Source: UBA2561 sp964577275 | GTDB lineage: Bacteria; Bacteroidota; Bacteroidia; Cytophagales; Thermoflexibacteraceae | Direction: 5' to 3' | DNA: 5,862 bases | NCBI GenBank assembly: GCA_964577275.1 | Contig: CAZNYR010000150.1 | Span: 1-5,862, forward strand | Notes under the pieces: generated by a model | Told to the model about the DNA's origin: nothing | Seen by the model: the letters and a program-made list of their open reading frames with translations, nothing else | The model's database searches: none | Translations under genes and position numbers: made by a program | Part shown: piece after piece, positions 1 through 5,862 of the stretch | Numbering within the stretch: position 1 is the stretch's first letter | Layout of the letters: each line of letters starts with the position of its first letter

Positions 1-948
1 AATGGGTTCTTGATGTGGCTCTCGCACCATACGCCAGCCGTACCCATAGTTAAATTCTTCTTCGTCCTTGTTTTCCAATTTGCCGGGCAAATAGGCTTCT
101 CGCAATGTTTTTTGTGAAATCAAGGCATTAGAATAAAGTGCTTGGTCCCAGGCAAGCATATCATCAACGGTCGAAAAAATGCCTTTATCGCCATAAACGC
201 CATCTAAGGCATCGTGTTCTCGCTTCATAATCAGGTCTTTAGCACGACTAAAGAAAAATGAATTGGGCATTCCAGCCACATCAAAAATATGTTTTTGGAC
301 AAAATCAGTAAATTTTTTGCCCGAAGCCTTTTCAATGACCGAAGCCAGAAGCGCATATCCTGTGTTGCTGTATTTGTGGCTCTTGCCTTCCTCAAAAAAC
401 TGTTTGGGGTGATGCCGTGCCAAGTAATCCACCAAATCCTGATTCGATACATTTTTGGTGCGATAAAAACTGCGCTTGAATTTCCATTTTTGGTTCAAAT
501 AACACGGAATGCCAGACGTATGGTTGAGTAAATGCTTGATAGTTACGTCTTTATAAGGCAATTCCGGAAAATAATAAATCAATTTATCATCCAGTGCAAG
601 TTTGCCTTTTTCGACTAATATCAGTGCTGCCACCGCCGTAAAAGGCTTGGAAACCGAAGCCAGTTGCATGGGCGTATTGACCATAAAAGCGGCGGTCGTG
701 TCGTATTTTCTGCGTCCAAAAGCCTTACGAAAAACGACCTTGCCATTTTCGGCAACCAACAATACGCCGTTGTAATTTCCCATTGCATAAATGCTGTCTG
801 TCAGATAGTTAAGCATACAATTTCGGTAATCGGCACGGCATTGGTCGAGGTCGGGATGCGCCCGCACGTTGAGTTCTTTTTTGCCCCAAAATAAAAACGA
901 AATCATAAAAGTAACGAGCGCAAAAGTATATCGTGTTATCGTATTCAT
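1..948 (-). CDS. Serine hydrolase, beta-lactamase class C / penicillin-binding family (C-terminus outside window)
   Basis: Reading the minus strand from ATG 948-946 gives 316 uninterrupted codons to the window edge, so the gene is 3'-truncated. The SxxK motif is S98-V-S-K101, with S98 the expected nucleophile and K101 the general base. The second motif is Y193-S-N195 within YSNTGY. Family landmarks also include LLNHTSGIP between these two, GIFSTVDDMLAWDQAL around residues 255-270, and YGYGWRM near the edge. The third motif (KTG or HxG type) would lie beyond the window. Residues 7-21 are strongly hydrophobic after R6, which suggests export or an N-terminal anchor, but no convincing cleavage site is visible. 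The family includes esterases, D-aminopeptidases, DD-peptidases and beta-lactamase-like enzymes; the substrate cannot be assigned, and antibiotic resistance should not be assumed. The gene is divergent from folD, so co-transcription is excluded. Confidence 0.93.
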   Translation of the reverse strand, partial: MNTITRYTFALVTFMISFLFWGKKELNVRAHPDLDQCRADYRNCMLNYLTDSIYAMGNYNGVLLVAENGKVVFRKAFGRRKYDTTAAFMVNTPMQLASVSKPFTAVAALILVEKGKLALDDKLIYYFPELPYKDVTIKHLLNHTSGIPCYLNQKWKFKRSFYRTKNVSNQDLVDYLARHHPKQFFEEGKSHKYSNTGYALLASVIEKASGKKFTDFVQKHIFDVAGMPNSFFFSRAKDLIMKREHDALDGVYGDKGIFSTVDDMLAWDQALYSNALISQKTLREAYLPGKLENKDEEEFNYGYGWRMVREPHQEPI

Positions 949-1031
949 GGGTAAAAACAGGAGTTTAGGTCAGAGAATGTTATTTTTTTCAAATGTTAAA
1001 TTTACGGAAAAATCGGAATTTTAACAGTTTT

Positions 1032-1061
1032 CAAGGTACAAAAATCAAGAGTAATGCCAAA
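1032..1061 (-). promoter_or_regulatory. Candidate Bacteroidota-type promoter for the serine hydrolase
   Basis: On the minus strand TTTG (1061-1058) is followed after exactly 19 nt by TACCTTG (1038-1032). This resembles the Bacteroidota TTTG-N19-TAnnTTTG layout, with the -7 box one T short of consensus. Transcription would start near 1025 and leave a leader of about 77 nt. The spacing is good but the -7 match is imperfect, and no expression evidence is available. Confidence 0.38.
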
Positions 1062-1305
1062 GGCTTTTGGGAAGATATTTTTTTTGGGGCGCATGCCAAG
1101 TCATTTTTCTGGTGGCATCGGTTTTAGTACATTATATCGGGGCAAAAAAATTAATTTTTAAGATTAAAAACTCCAAATTATCTTCAAAAAATACATTGAT
1201 TTTATGTGTTGAATCCAAAAAACAAATGATAAAAGCAGAAAACTAAATTTATTAAAATTGACTTCAAACCTTTATTTTCACAAAAAAAATTAGGGTTTTT
1301 CTTGC

Positions 1306-1313
1306 TATCTTCG
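1306..1313 (+). promoter_or_regulatory. Candidate -7 element for folD
   Basis: TATCTTCG matches the Bacteroidota TAnnTTTG box at five of six defined positions and lies 43 nt before the folD ATG. No TTG is found at the expected distance (around 1284), where there is a poly-A run, so only the -7 half is supported. Confidence 0.4.
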
Positions 1314-1356
1314 TTTTGTAAGATAAATTTTAATTCCAAAAACAAAAAGTAAGATA

Positions 1357-2235
1357 ATGCAACTGATAGACGGCAAAAAAACTTCCCTCGAAATTCAAGC
1401 TCAAATTGCCGAGCAAGTCGAAAATCTCAAACAAAATGGTCAGAAAATTCCACATTTGGCGGCAGTTTTGGTCGGAAATGATGGCGCAAGCCAAACCTAC
1501 GTTCACGGAAAAGTACAAGCCTGCGAACGAGTGGGTTTTAAATCAACGCTCATCAAATTGGACGAAAATATTTCCGAAAAAGAACTCTTACAAACGGTCG
1601 ATACGCTCAATCAAGATGCTGATATTGACGGATTTATCGTTCAGTTGCCCTTGCCAAAACACATTTCCGAAGATAAAATCACCGATGCCATAGACCCCGC
1701 CAAAGATGTGGATGGCTTTCATCCGACTAATATTGGGAAAATGGTCTTGGGAAAACCTACGTTTTTGCCCGCCACGCCTTACGGAATTATTCAACTTTTG
1801 GCGCATTATCACATCGAAACGGCAGGTAAGAATTGCGTCATTATTGGACGAAGTAATATTGTCGGAACACCCATGAGCCTGCTGATGTCCCGAAATACGA
1901 AGGTTGGAAATTGTACTGTAACGCTGACGCATAGCCGCACCAAAGACCTCAAAGCGGAATGCTTACGGGCTGATATTCTGATTGTTGCCTTAGGAAGAGC
2001 CGAATTTATTACCGCTGATATGGTCAAGGCGGGTGCCGTTGTGATTGATGTCGGAATTACGCGCGTGCCAGATTCCACCAAAAAACGAGGGTATGCGCTC
2101 AAAGGCGATGTCAAGTTTGATGAAGTTGCGCCCAAATGCAGTTTTATTACGCCTGTTCCCGGAGGCGTGGGACCCATGACGATTACGTCTTTGCTCAAAA
2201 ATACACTTTTGGCAACTCAAAAAATAACAACTTAA
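1357..2235 (+). CDS. folD: FolD: bifunctional methylenetetrahydrofolate dehydrogenase / methenyltetrahydrofolate cyclohydrolase
   Basis: The 292-residue product matches FolD along its whole length and is close to the usual size (about 285-295). It catalyses the NADP-dependent oxidation of 5,10-methylene-THF to 5,10-methenyl-THF and its hydrolysis to 10-formyl-THF, supplying one-carbon units for purine and formyl-Met-tRNA synthesis in the cytoplasm. Residues equivalent to E. coli Tyr50, Lys54, Gln98 and Asp121 are present as Y48 and K52 (in TYVHGK), Q96 (in VQLPLP) and D119 (in KDVDGFHP). The Rossmann dinucleotide motif is GRSNIVGTP (164-172) and the C-terminal signature is PVPGGVGPMT (266-275). 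The loop after the nucleotide motif (about 178-188) is a few residues longer than in E. coli. ATG 1357 places the conserved IDGK at residues 4-7, so this start is secure. The divergent upstream neighbour and the promoter downstream suggest a monocistronic unit. Confidence 0.98.
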   Translation: MQLIDGKKTSLEIQAQIAEQVENLKQNGQKIPHLAAVLVGNDGASQTYVHGKVQACERVGFKSTLIKLDENISEKELLQTVDTLNQDADIDGFIVQLPLPKHISEDKITDAIDPAKDVDGFHPTNIGKMVLGKPTFLPATPYGIIQLLAHYHIETAGKNCVIIGRSNIVGTPMSLLMSRNTKVGNCTVTLTHSRTKDLKAECLRADILIVALGRAEFITADMVKAGAVVIDVGITRVPDSTKKRGYALKGDVKFDEVAPKCSFITPVPGGVGPMTITSLLKNTLLATQKITT

Positions 2236-2309
2236 AGGCTTAATAATCAATATATTATGCTTGGTCAAAGGGATATGATTTTCTATAATTGTTGAATTAT
2301 AAAATTGAC

Positions 2310-2329
2310 ACAAAAAAGTGCTTTTTTGT
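2310..2329 (+). terminator. Possible A/T-rich terminator or palindrome after folD
   Basis: A perfect 9-bp inverted repeat (ACAAAAAAG, then TG, then CTTTTTTGT) lies 75 nt after the folD stop and ends in a T-run. The two-base centre means the innermost pairs must open in RNA, and the stem is nearly all A-U, so it would be a weak hairpin. It could end folD transcription or be a DNA-level palindrome upstream of the next promoter. Confidence 0.4.
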
Positions 2330-2337
2330 TAAAAATA

Positions 2338-2367
2338 TTGCAAAATCGTTCCGAATCTATTATTTTG
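2338..2367 (+). promoter_or_regulatory. Candidate Bacteroidota-type promoter for the sensor phosphatase
   Basis: TTG (2338-2340) is followed after exactly 19 nt by TTATTTTG (2360-2367), which matches TAnnTTTG at five of six defined positions. Transcription would begin near 2374, upstream of ATG 2412 and downstream of the alternative TTG start at 2289. This supports the shorter protein. Confidence 0.5.
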
Positions 2368-2411
2368 TTAAGACACACATCACAACAAACAGGAACGCTT
2401 GTTATGCGCTT

Positions 2412-5400
2412 ATGAAATTACGGAATCTGACCACTTTTTGGTTATTTTTGGGTTGCTTTTTTTATCACTATTTTAATTTAAAAGCGCAACAATTCGAGGC
2501 AACGCCTTATCGATTGGCGCAGGGATTGGTGGGGGAACATGGGCTGGAAGTCCTGCAAGATTCGAGTGGTTTTATTTGGATAAATACCAATAACGGAATT
2601 TCACGTTTTGATGGGGCTAACTTCCTGAATTTCAAGGAGTACATCAGTGATATTTTGATAACCAAAAGCCAAAAAATACTCGCCGTAACTAAATACGGTA
2701 TTAAGGAAATTTTTTATCGTCCTGATAGTATTTCTTTCCAATTATTTATAGGGCATCAAGCCGAGCTGAGTTCAGAAAAATTGCACTTTCCGCATTGGAT
2801 TTATGAAGACCATCAGGGCGCACTCTGGATTACAGAAAAAGCCACACTTGCCCGCCTAAAGGACGGCAAAATTACTACCCGTTTCAAGACCGAAAATCGC
2901 AGGCTCTTTTTTGCTGAAATCGGAACGGAGTTTTTGTTGATGTTTTCGGATAATGGCGAGGTATTTCGGTTCGAGTATGCCACCGAACGCTTTGAAAAAC
3001 TGAAGGTTACGATTCCGATGCCTAATATTTTAGCTCTTCATCAACCTCACAAAAATACCATTTGGCTGGGCGGCGATAAAATTATTGAACTACAAATCAA
3101 GGATAAAAATCTGGTGCTAACCCAAGAATCGACCGTTTTTGATGAGCCAATAACTTGTTTTTTGCAACGCCAAAATGGTGATTTTTTGGCGGGTTCAGCG
3201 GCACATTTTATTTATCAAATTGATACAAAAAACAAGTTTAAAGCTAAAATCTATGGTGATTTGGCAGAAAATCCTACGTATAAGGAAACCAGCCTGACCT
3301 CACTTTTTGAAGACCGCGACCAAAATTTATGGGTTACTTCCAGCGCAAGCGTTTCGGTGTTGCGTGTGCCTACTTTTGCAAAAGTGCGACAATTACCCGT
3401 TACATATTACGGCGATGTTACGATGTTAGAAAATGGTCAAAAATACGTTGCTTCTGAAGGACTTTTCAAATTAATTTTGAAAGATAACGGGCAATTTGAG
3501 CCACAAAAAATTCCGTTGGCAGAGCATGAAGGATTTATCAATCGGGCAGTAGGTGTTGGAAATCAGATATTTATTGGCACGAATGCCGCACAGATTTTGG
3601 TGGTTGAGGATGATAAGATTCAAAAAACGTTTGATTTATCGCCTCGGGGGCGGTCTGTATTCAATTTTATGCCCGATTCACGGGGGAATATTTGGGTCAT
3701 TCAAGCTCCAAAAGATATGCCGATTGTGGGTTTATTGCGCTTTAATTCGGCACAGGAAATAACGATTTATCAGGCAGATAAAGGCTTCACAACCAATCCT
3801 TTACAGGCGAAAGAATATGACGGAACAGTCTATGTTTCGGGGATTGGGGCAAAGGAATTATTGTTTCGGTATGATGTGCAGACTGATAGTTTTGTCAATA
3901 TTACGCCCGAACTTCCTGCTGGCGAATGGACTAATTTTGAAGTACATGATTTTGAGGTAATTAGCCATGAAGAGTTCGTTTTTGCGACTACGCACGGCTT
4001 TTTTTGGGTCAAAAATCGAAAAATGCGTCAGATTTTACACCGAAATCCATTATTTAACACCGAAATCCGCAGTATTTTGCGAGATAAAAAAGACAAGGGC
4101 ATTTGGCTTTCGACCAATCGGTTTGGATTGATAAAATATTATTCGGATGAACGGTTTTATCTCTTTAATCAGGATGCTGGCTTAGCTAATATTATGAGTT
4201 ACAGGGCATTACGATTTGATAAAGATGGTAAACTTTGGGTGGGAACTACCGAAAATATGTATTATCAACAAGCCTTGATGTTGCCTCAAAAAACTCGGAC
4301 ACCGATTTTTTTATCGCTCAAAATGAATGACACAAAAGTACGATTAACAGCTCAAAATCAGGATTTTCCCTATAATACTGCGCTGGAAATGGTATTTATT
4401 TTGCCTAATTTTCCGAGCAATCAAGTTATTTATCAGGAGCGCGTGTACGAAAAAGGCAAACCGAAGGCTTGGGTAACATCATTGGGCAATTGGAATTTAC
4501 GGATTCCTAAGTTTTCGGCGGGTAAACATCTTGTCGAAATTCGAGCCAAAAAAATTGGCGCATTTGAATACAGTGATGTATTACGCTATGAGTTTCAGGT
4601 CGATGAAATCTGGTACAAAACGTGGTGGGCTTTCGGTATTTTTATGGTACTTTTGAGCATTTTGGTATTTATCATCCTAAAAATCAATCAATACCGACAC
4701 CGAATCATTCAACATCAATTAGAAAAGGCGGTCAGGGAGCGCACCGCCGAGGTGCATCAACAAAACGAAGAATTGCGTCAACAACACGAAGAGTTGGAAC
4801 GCCAACGGGATTATGTGCGGGAAAAAAATGAGGCATTGCACTTGGCGTATTCTCGCATCGAGTCCGATATAACGGCATCGCTCGAAATTCAGGAAGCCAT
4901 CTTGCCTTCGGAAGTGCAAATGCAAGAGGCATTGGGCAATTATTTCGTTTTTTATCGCCCAAAAGATATTGTTTCTGGCGATTTTTATTGGGTACAAAAG
5001 TTGGAAACCGAGTCCGTATTGGTCGTTGCGGATTGCACGGGGCATGGCGTTTCGGGTGCTTTTATGACCTTGATTGGCAATATGTTCCTGACCAAAATTA
5101 TCAAAACCGAAAATCTGACCGAACCCCATTTGGTCTTGGAAGAACTCGATAAAGGCATCCGAAAAATTCTCAAACAACCCCAAACCAAAAGCATGAACGG
5201 CATGGATGTCGCCATCGTTTTTTTGACACCAAAATCGCAACGTATGCAGTTGCGTTATGCGGGCGCACGCCGTCCGATTTTATGGGTCGAAAACGGAAAG
5301 CTCAAGTGGATTCATGGCACGAAACGAGATGTCGGTGGGATTCAGCCCATTCGTAAACCTTTTGAAAAACAGGTAGTTAAATTATCAAAAGATTCGATGT

Positions 5401-5603
5401 TGTATCTGGGAACGGACGGATTTCAAGACCAAAACAATGCCGAACGCAAACGCTACGGCAGTGCCAAACTTCTCAAGTTATTGCATCAAATTCATGCCTT
5501 GCCTTTAGCTCAACAGCCACAAAGATTGGAAGAGGAATTGCGACATTTTGCCCAAAATACCGAACAGCGCGATGACATTCTTTGGGTCGGCGTGCGATTC
5601 TAA
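2412..5603 (+). CDS. Propeller sensor / Y_Y_Y / transmembrane SpoIIE-PP2C family serine/threonine phosphatase
   Basis: The product has 1063 residues. Residues 1-25 are a signal peptide (K2/R4, hydrophobic 6-23, probable cleavage LKA25-Q26). Residues about 36-630 form a two-component-regulator-type beta-propeller, with blade motifs of the D-x-x-G-x-x-W kind near 45, 129, 294, 415, 552 and 597. A Y_Y_Y-like domain (about 633-733) ends in IWYKTWW and leads into one membrane helix (738-757). A Gln/Glu-rich coiled coil (about 760-820) precedes a SpoIIE/PP2C domain (about 825-1063). Likely metal ligands are D857 (SGDFYW), D874 (ADCTGHG), D1002 (GTDG) and D1054/D1055 (RDDILW); MNGMD (928-932) and YAGARRP are also conserved. 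I infer a periplasmic sensor controlling a cytoplasmic phosphatase, perhaps acting on a STAS-type phosphoprotein. Ligand and substrate are unknown, and no partner gene is nearby. ATG 2412 is chosen because it starts the signal peptide; an in-frame TTG at 2289 would add 41 residues with no domain features and would overlap the promoter. Confidence 0.94.
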   Translation: MKLRNLTTFWLFLGCFFYHYFNLKAQQFEATPYRLAQGLVGEHGLEVLQDSSGFIWINTNNGISRFDGANFLNFKEYISDILITKSQKILAVTKYGIKEIFYRPDSISFQLFIGHQAELSSEKLHFPHWIYEDHQGALWITEKATLARLKDGKITTRFKTENRRLFFAEIGTEFLLMFSDNGEVFRFEYATERFEKLKVTIPMPNILALHQPHKNTIWLGGDKIIELQIKDKNLVLTQESTVFDEPITCFLQRQNGDFLAGSAAHFIYQIDTKNKFKAKIYGDLAENPTYKETSLTSLFEDRDQNLWVTSSASVSVLRVPTFAKVRQLPVTYYGDVTMLENGQKYVASEGLFKLILKDNGQFEPQKIPLAEHEGFINRAVGVGNQIFIGTNAAQILVVEDDKIQKTFDLSPRGRSVFNFMPDSRGNIWVIQAPKDMPIVGLLRFNSAQEITIYQADKGFTTNPLQAKEYDGTVYVSGIGAKELLFRYDVQTDSFVNITPELPAGEWTNFEVHDFEVISHEEFVFATTHGFFWVKNRKMRQILHRNPLFNTEIRSILRDKKDKGIWLSTNRFGLIKYYSDERFYLFNQDAGLANIMSYRALRFDKDGKLWVGTTENMYYQQALMLPQKTRTPIFLSLKMNDTKVRLTAQNQDFPYNTALEMVFILPNFPSNQVIYQERVYEKGKPKAWVTSLGNWNLRIPKFSAGKHLVEIRAKKIGAFEYSDVLRYEFQVDEIWYKTWWAFGIFMVLLSILVFIILKINQYRHRIIQHQLEKAVRERTAEVHQQNEELRQQHEELERQRDYVREKNEALHLAYSRIESDITASLEIQEAILPSEVQMQEALGNYFVFYRPKDIVSGDFYWVQKLETESVLVVADCTGHGVSGAFMTLIGNMFLTKIIKTENLTEPHLVLEELDKGIRKILKQPQTKSMNGMDVAIVFLTPKSQRMQLRYAGARRPILWVENGKLKWIHGTKRDVGGIQPIRKPFEKQVVKLSKDSMLYLGTDGFQDQNNAERKRYGSAKLLKLLHQIHALPLAQQPQRLEEELRHFAQNTEQRDDILWVGVRF

Positions 5604-5636
5604 CGCCAAAATATAAGACCTTTTTTGCGCTTTTTT
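5604..5636 (+). terminator. Possible terminator after the sensor phosphatase
   Basis: Directly after the stop codon, CGC-c-AAAA (5604-5611) can pair imperfectly with TTTTTTGCG (5621-5629), followed by C and a run of six T (5631-5636). The stem is short and bulged, so this is a weak intrinsic-terminator candidate. Its position and trailing T-run are its main support. Confidence 0.3.
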
Positions 5637-5668
5637 CATGCAAATACACCTTCTATATCGTACCTTGT

Positions 5669-5685
5669 TATTTTTGTGCAAAAAT
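5669..5685 (+). promoter_or_regulatory. Consensus -7 box overlapping a short palindrome, upstream of the last gene
   Basis: TATTTTTG (5669-5676) is a full match to the Bacteroidota TAnnTTTG box and lies about 92 nt before ATG 5768. It overlaps the palindrome ATTTTTG-TG-CAAAAAT (5670-5685), which could be an operator. No TTG is seen about 19 nt upstream. A second weaker box, TTATTTCG (5690-5697), lies 22 nt after a TTG at 5665-5667 and may be the real promoter. Confidence 0.35.
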
Positions 5686-5767
5686 GTGCTTATTTCGTAA
5701 CTCAAATCAGAGTACATCAAGATAAATTTTATCCGAATTTTGTCCAATTACTTAATTCAGTAATCTC

Positions 5768-5862
5768 ATGAAATTATCAGCCATTCATCTCGGTTTTTTA
5801 GGCATCGTTTTGATGCTGATTTTATCCACCAATTTGGGACTTGCCCAAGACCAAACGCAAGA
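5768..5862 (+). CDS. N-terminus of an exported protein of unknown function (3' end outside window)
   Basis: ATG 5768 opens 31 complete codons plus two bases to the window edge. The translation is a clear Sec signal peptide: K2, a hydrophobic core of about residues 8-21, and the probable signal peptidase I site GLA27-Q28. The cleavage context (Ala, then Gln at +1) matches that of the preceding sensor phosphatase. No lipobox Cys is present, so a lipoprotein is unlikely. Nothing of the mature protein is visible beyond QDQTQ, so no family can be named. The gene is co-oriented with the sensor phosphatase but 164 nt away, behind its own candidate promoter, so shared transcription is not supported. 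Confidence 0.75.
   Translation, partial: MKLSAIHLGFLGIVLMLILSTNLGLAQDQTQ

Larger units (their letters stand above)
949..1356. other. AT-rich divergent intergenic region
   Basis: This 408-bp spacer separates the divergent serine hydrolase and folD starts. No supported gene lies in it. It holds a candidate promoter for each gene (listed separately). A less AT-rich island around 1050-1145 contains the inverted pair ATGCCA (1093-1098) and TGGCAT (1113-1118) and a 22-codon ATG frame at 1093-1161 that I do not call as a gene. The stretch from about 1145 to 1300 is very AT-rich with poly-A runs, and I see nothing assignable in it. Confidence 0.8.

Noticed and set aside
289..531. Plus-strand open frame of 80 codons
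   Set aside because: It lies opposite the serine hydrolase coding strand, whose catalytic motifs are clear, and it has no recognisable domain.
1057..1088. CCAAA-GGCT-TTTGG hairpin with a nearby T-run as a terminator
   Set aside because: No gene ends upstream of it on either strand. The stem is only 5 bp and the T-run is 7 or more bases away.
1093..1161. 22-codon ATG frame in the divergent spacer as a gene
   Set aside because: It is too short, has no recognised motif or start context, and runs into poly-A sequence. It is kept only as a finding about the island.
1483..1512. Gly at residue 43 of FolD where many homologues have Pro (PAS motif) as a lesion
   Set aside because: The catalytic Tyr and Lys and all other motifs are intact, and NDGAS is, from memory, common in Bacteroidota FolD proteins, so this is probably normal variation.
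1809..2198. Minus-strand open frame of 129 codons
   Set aside because: It lies entirely antisense to the conserved nucleotide-binding half of folD and has no recognisable features.
2445..2459. C15 in the sensor phosphatase signal peptide as a lipoprotein site
   Set aside because: The preceding residues (F-L-G) fit a lipobox poorly, hydrophobic residues continue after the Cys, and a better signal peptidase I site follows at A25.
4719..5240. Minus-strand open frame of 173 codons
   Set aside because: It is antisense to the coiled coil and the first half of the phosphatase domain, where the plus-strand motifs are conserved. The open frame is best explained as a by-product of codon use on the plus strand.
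5505..5747. Minus-strand open frame of 80 codons across the phosphatase end and the spacer
   Set aside because: It overlaps the 3' end of a well-supported gene and its start lies in an AT-rich spacer with no promoter facing that way. The translation shows no domain.

Overview
The window looks like chromosomal DNA of a Bacteroidota bacterium, possibly a Cytophagales relative; the genus cannot be fixed from this sequence. The pointers are AT-rich spacers, no clear Shine-Dalgarno sites, candidate promoters of the Bacteroidota type (TTG or TTTG, about 19 nt, then a TAnnTTTG-like -7 box), exported proteins whose predicted cleavage leaves Gln at +1, and a large protein with a two-component-regulator propeller and Y_Y_Y domain, an arrangement typical of this phylum.

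Layout. Positions 1-948 (minus) hold the first 316 codons of a serine hydrolase of the beta-lactamase class C / penicillin-binding type, whose C-terminus lies outside the window. A 408-bp AT-rich divergent spacer (949-1356) carries a candidate promoter for each flanking gene. Positions 1357-2235 (plus) are a complete folD. After a 176-nt spacer with an A/T palindrome and a well-spaced promoter comes a 1063-residue transmembrane sensor phosphatase (2412-5603, plus). It has a signal peptide, periplasmic beta-propeller, Y_Y_Y domain, one membrane helix, a Gln/Glu-rich coiled coil and a SpoIIE/PP2C-type Ser/Thr phosphatase. The longest open frame starts at a TTG at 2289, but the promoter lies inside that extension, so ATG 2412 is preferred. 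A 164-nt spacer follows, then the first 31 codons of another exported protein (5768 to the edge, plus).

Functionally the genes look like independent units. FolD is one-carbon housekeeping metabolism. The serine hydrolase probably acts in the cell envelope. The sensor phosphatase would carry an extracytoplasmic signal through the membrane to a cytoplasmic phosphatase. Its usual partners (STAS anti-anti-sigma protein, anti-sigma kinase) are not in the window, so its output is unknown. No mobile element, CRISPR array, tRNA or rRNA was seen. The sensor phosphatase is the most interesting item, although its parts belong to known families.
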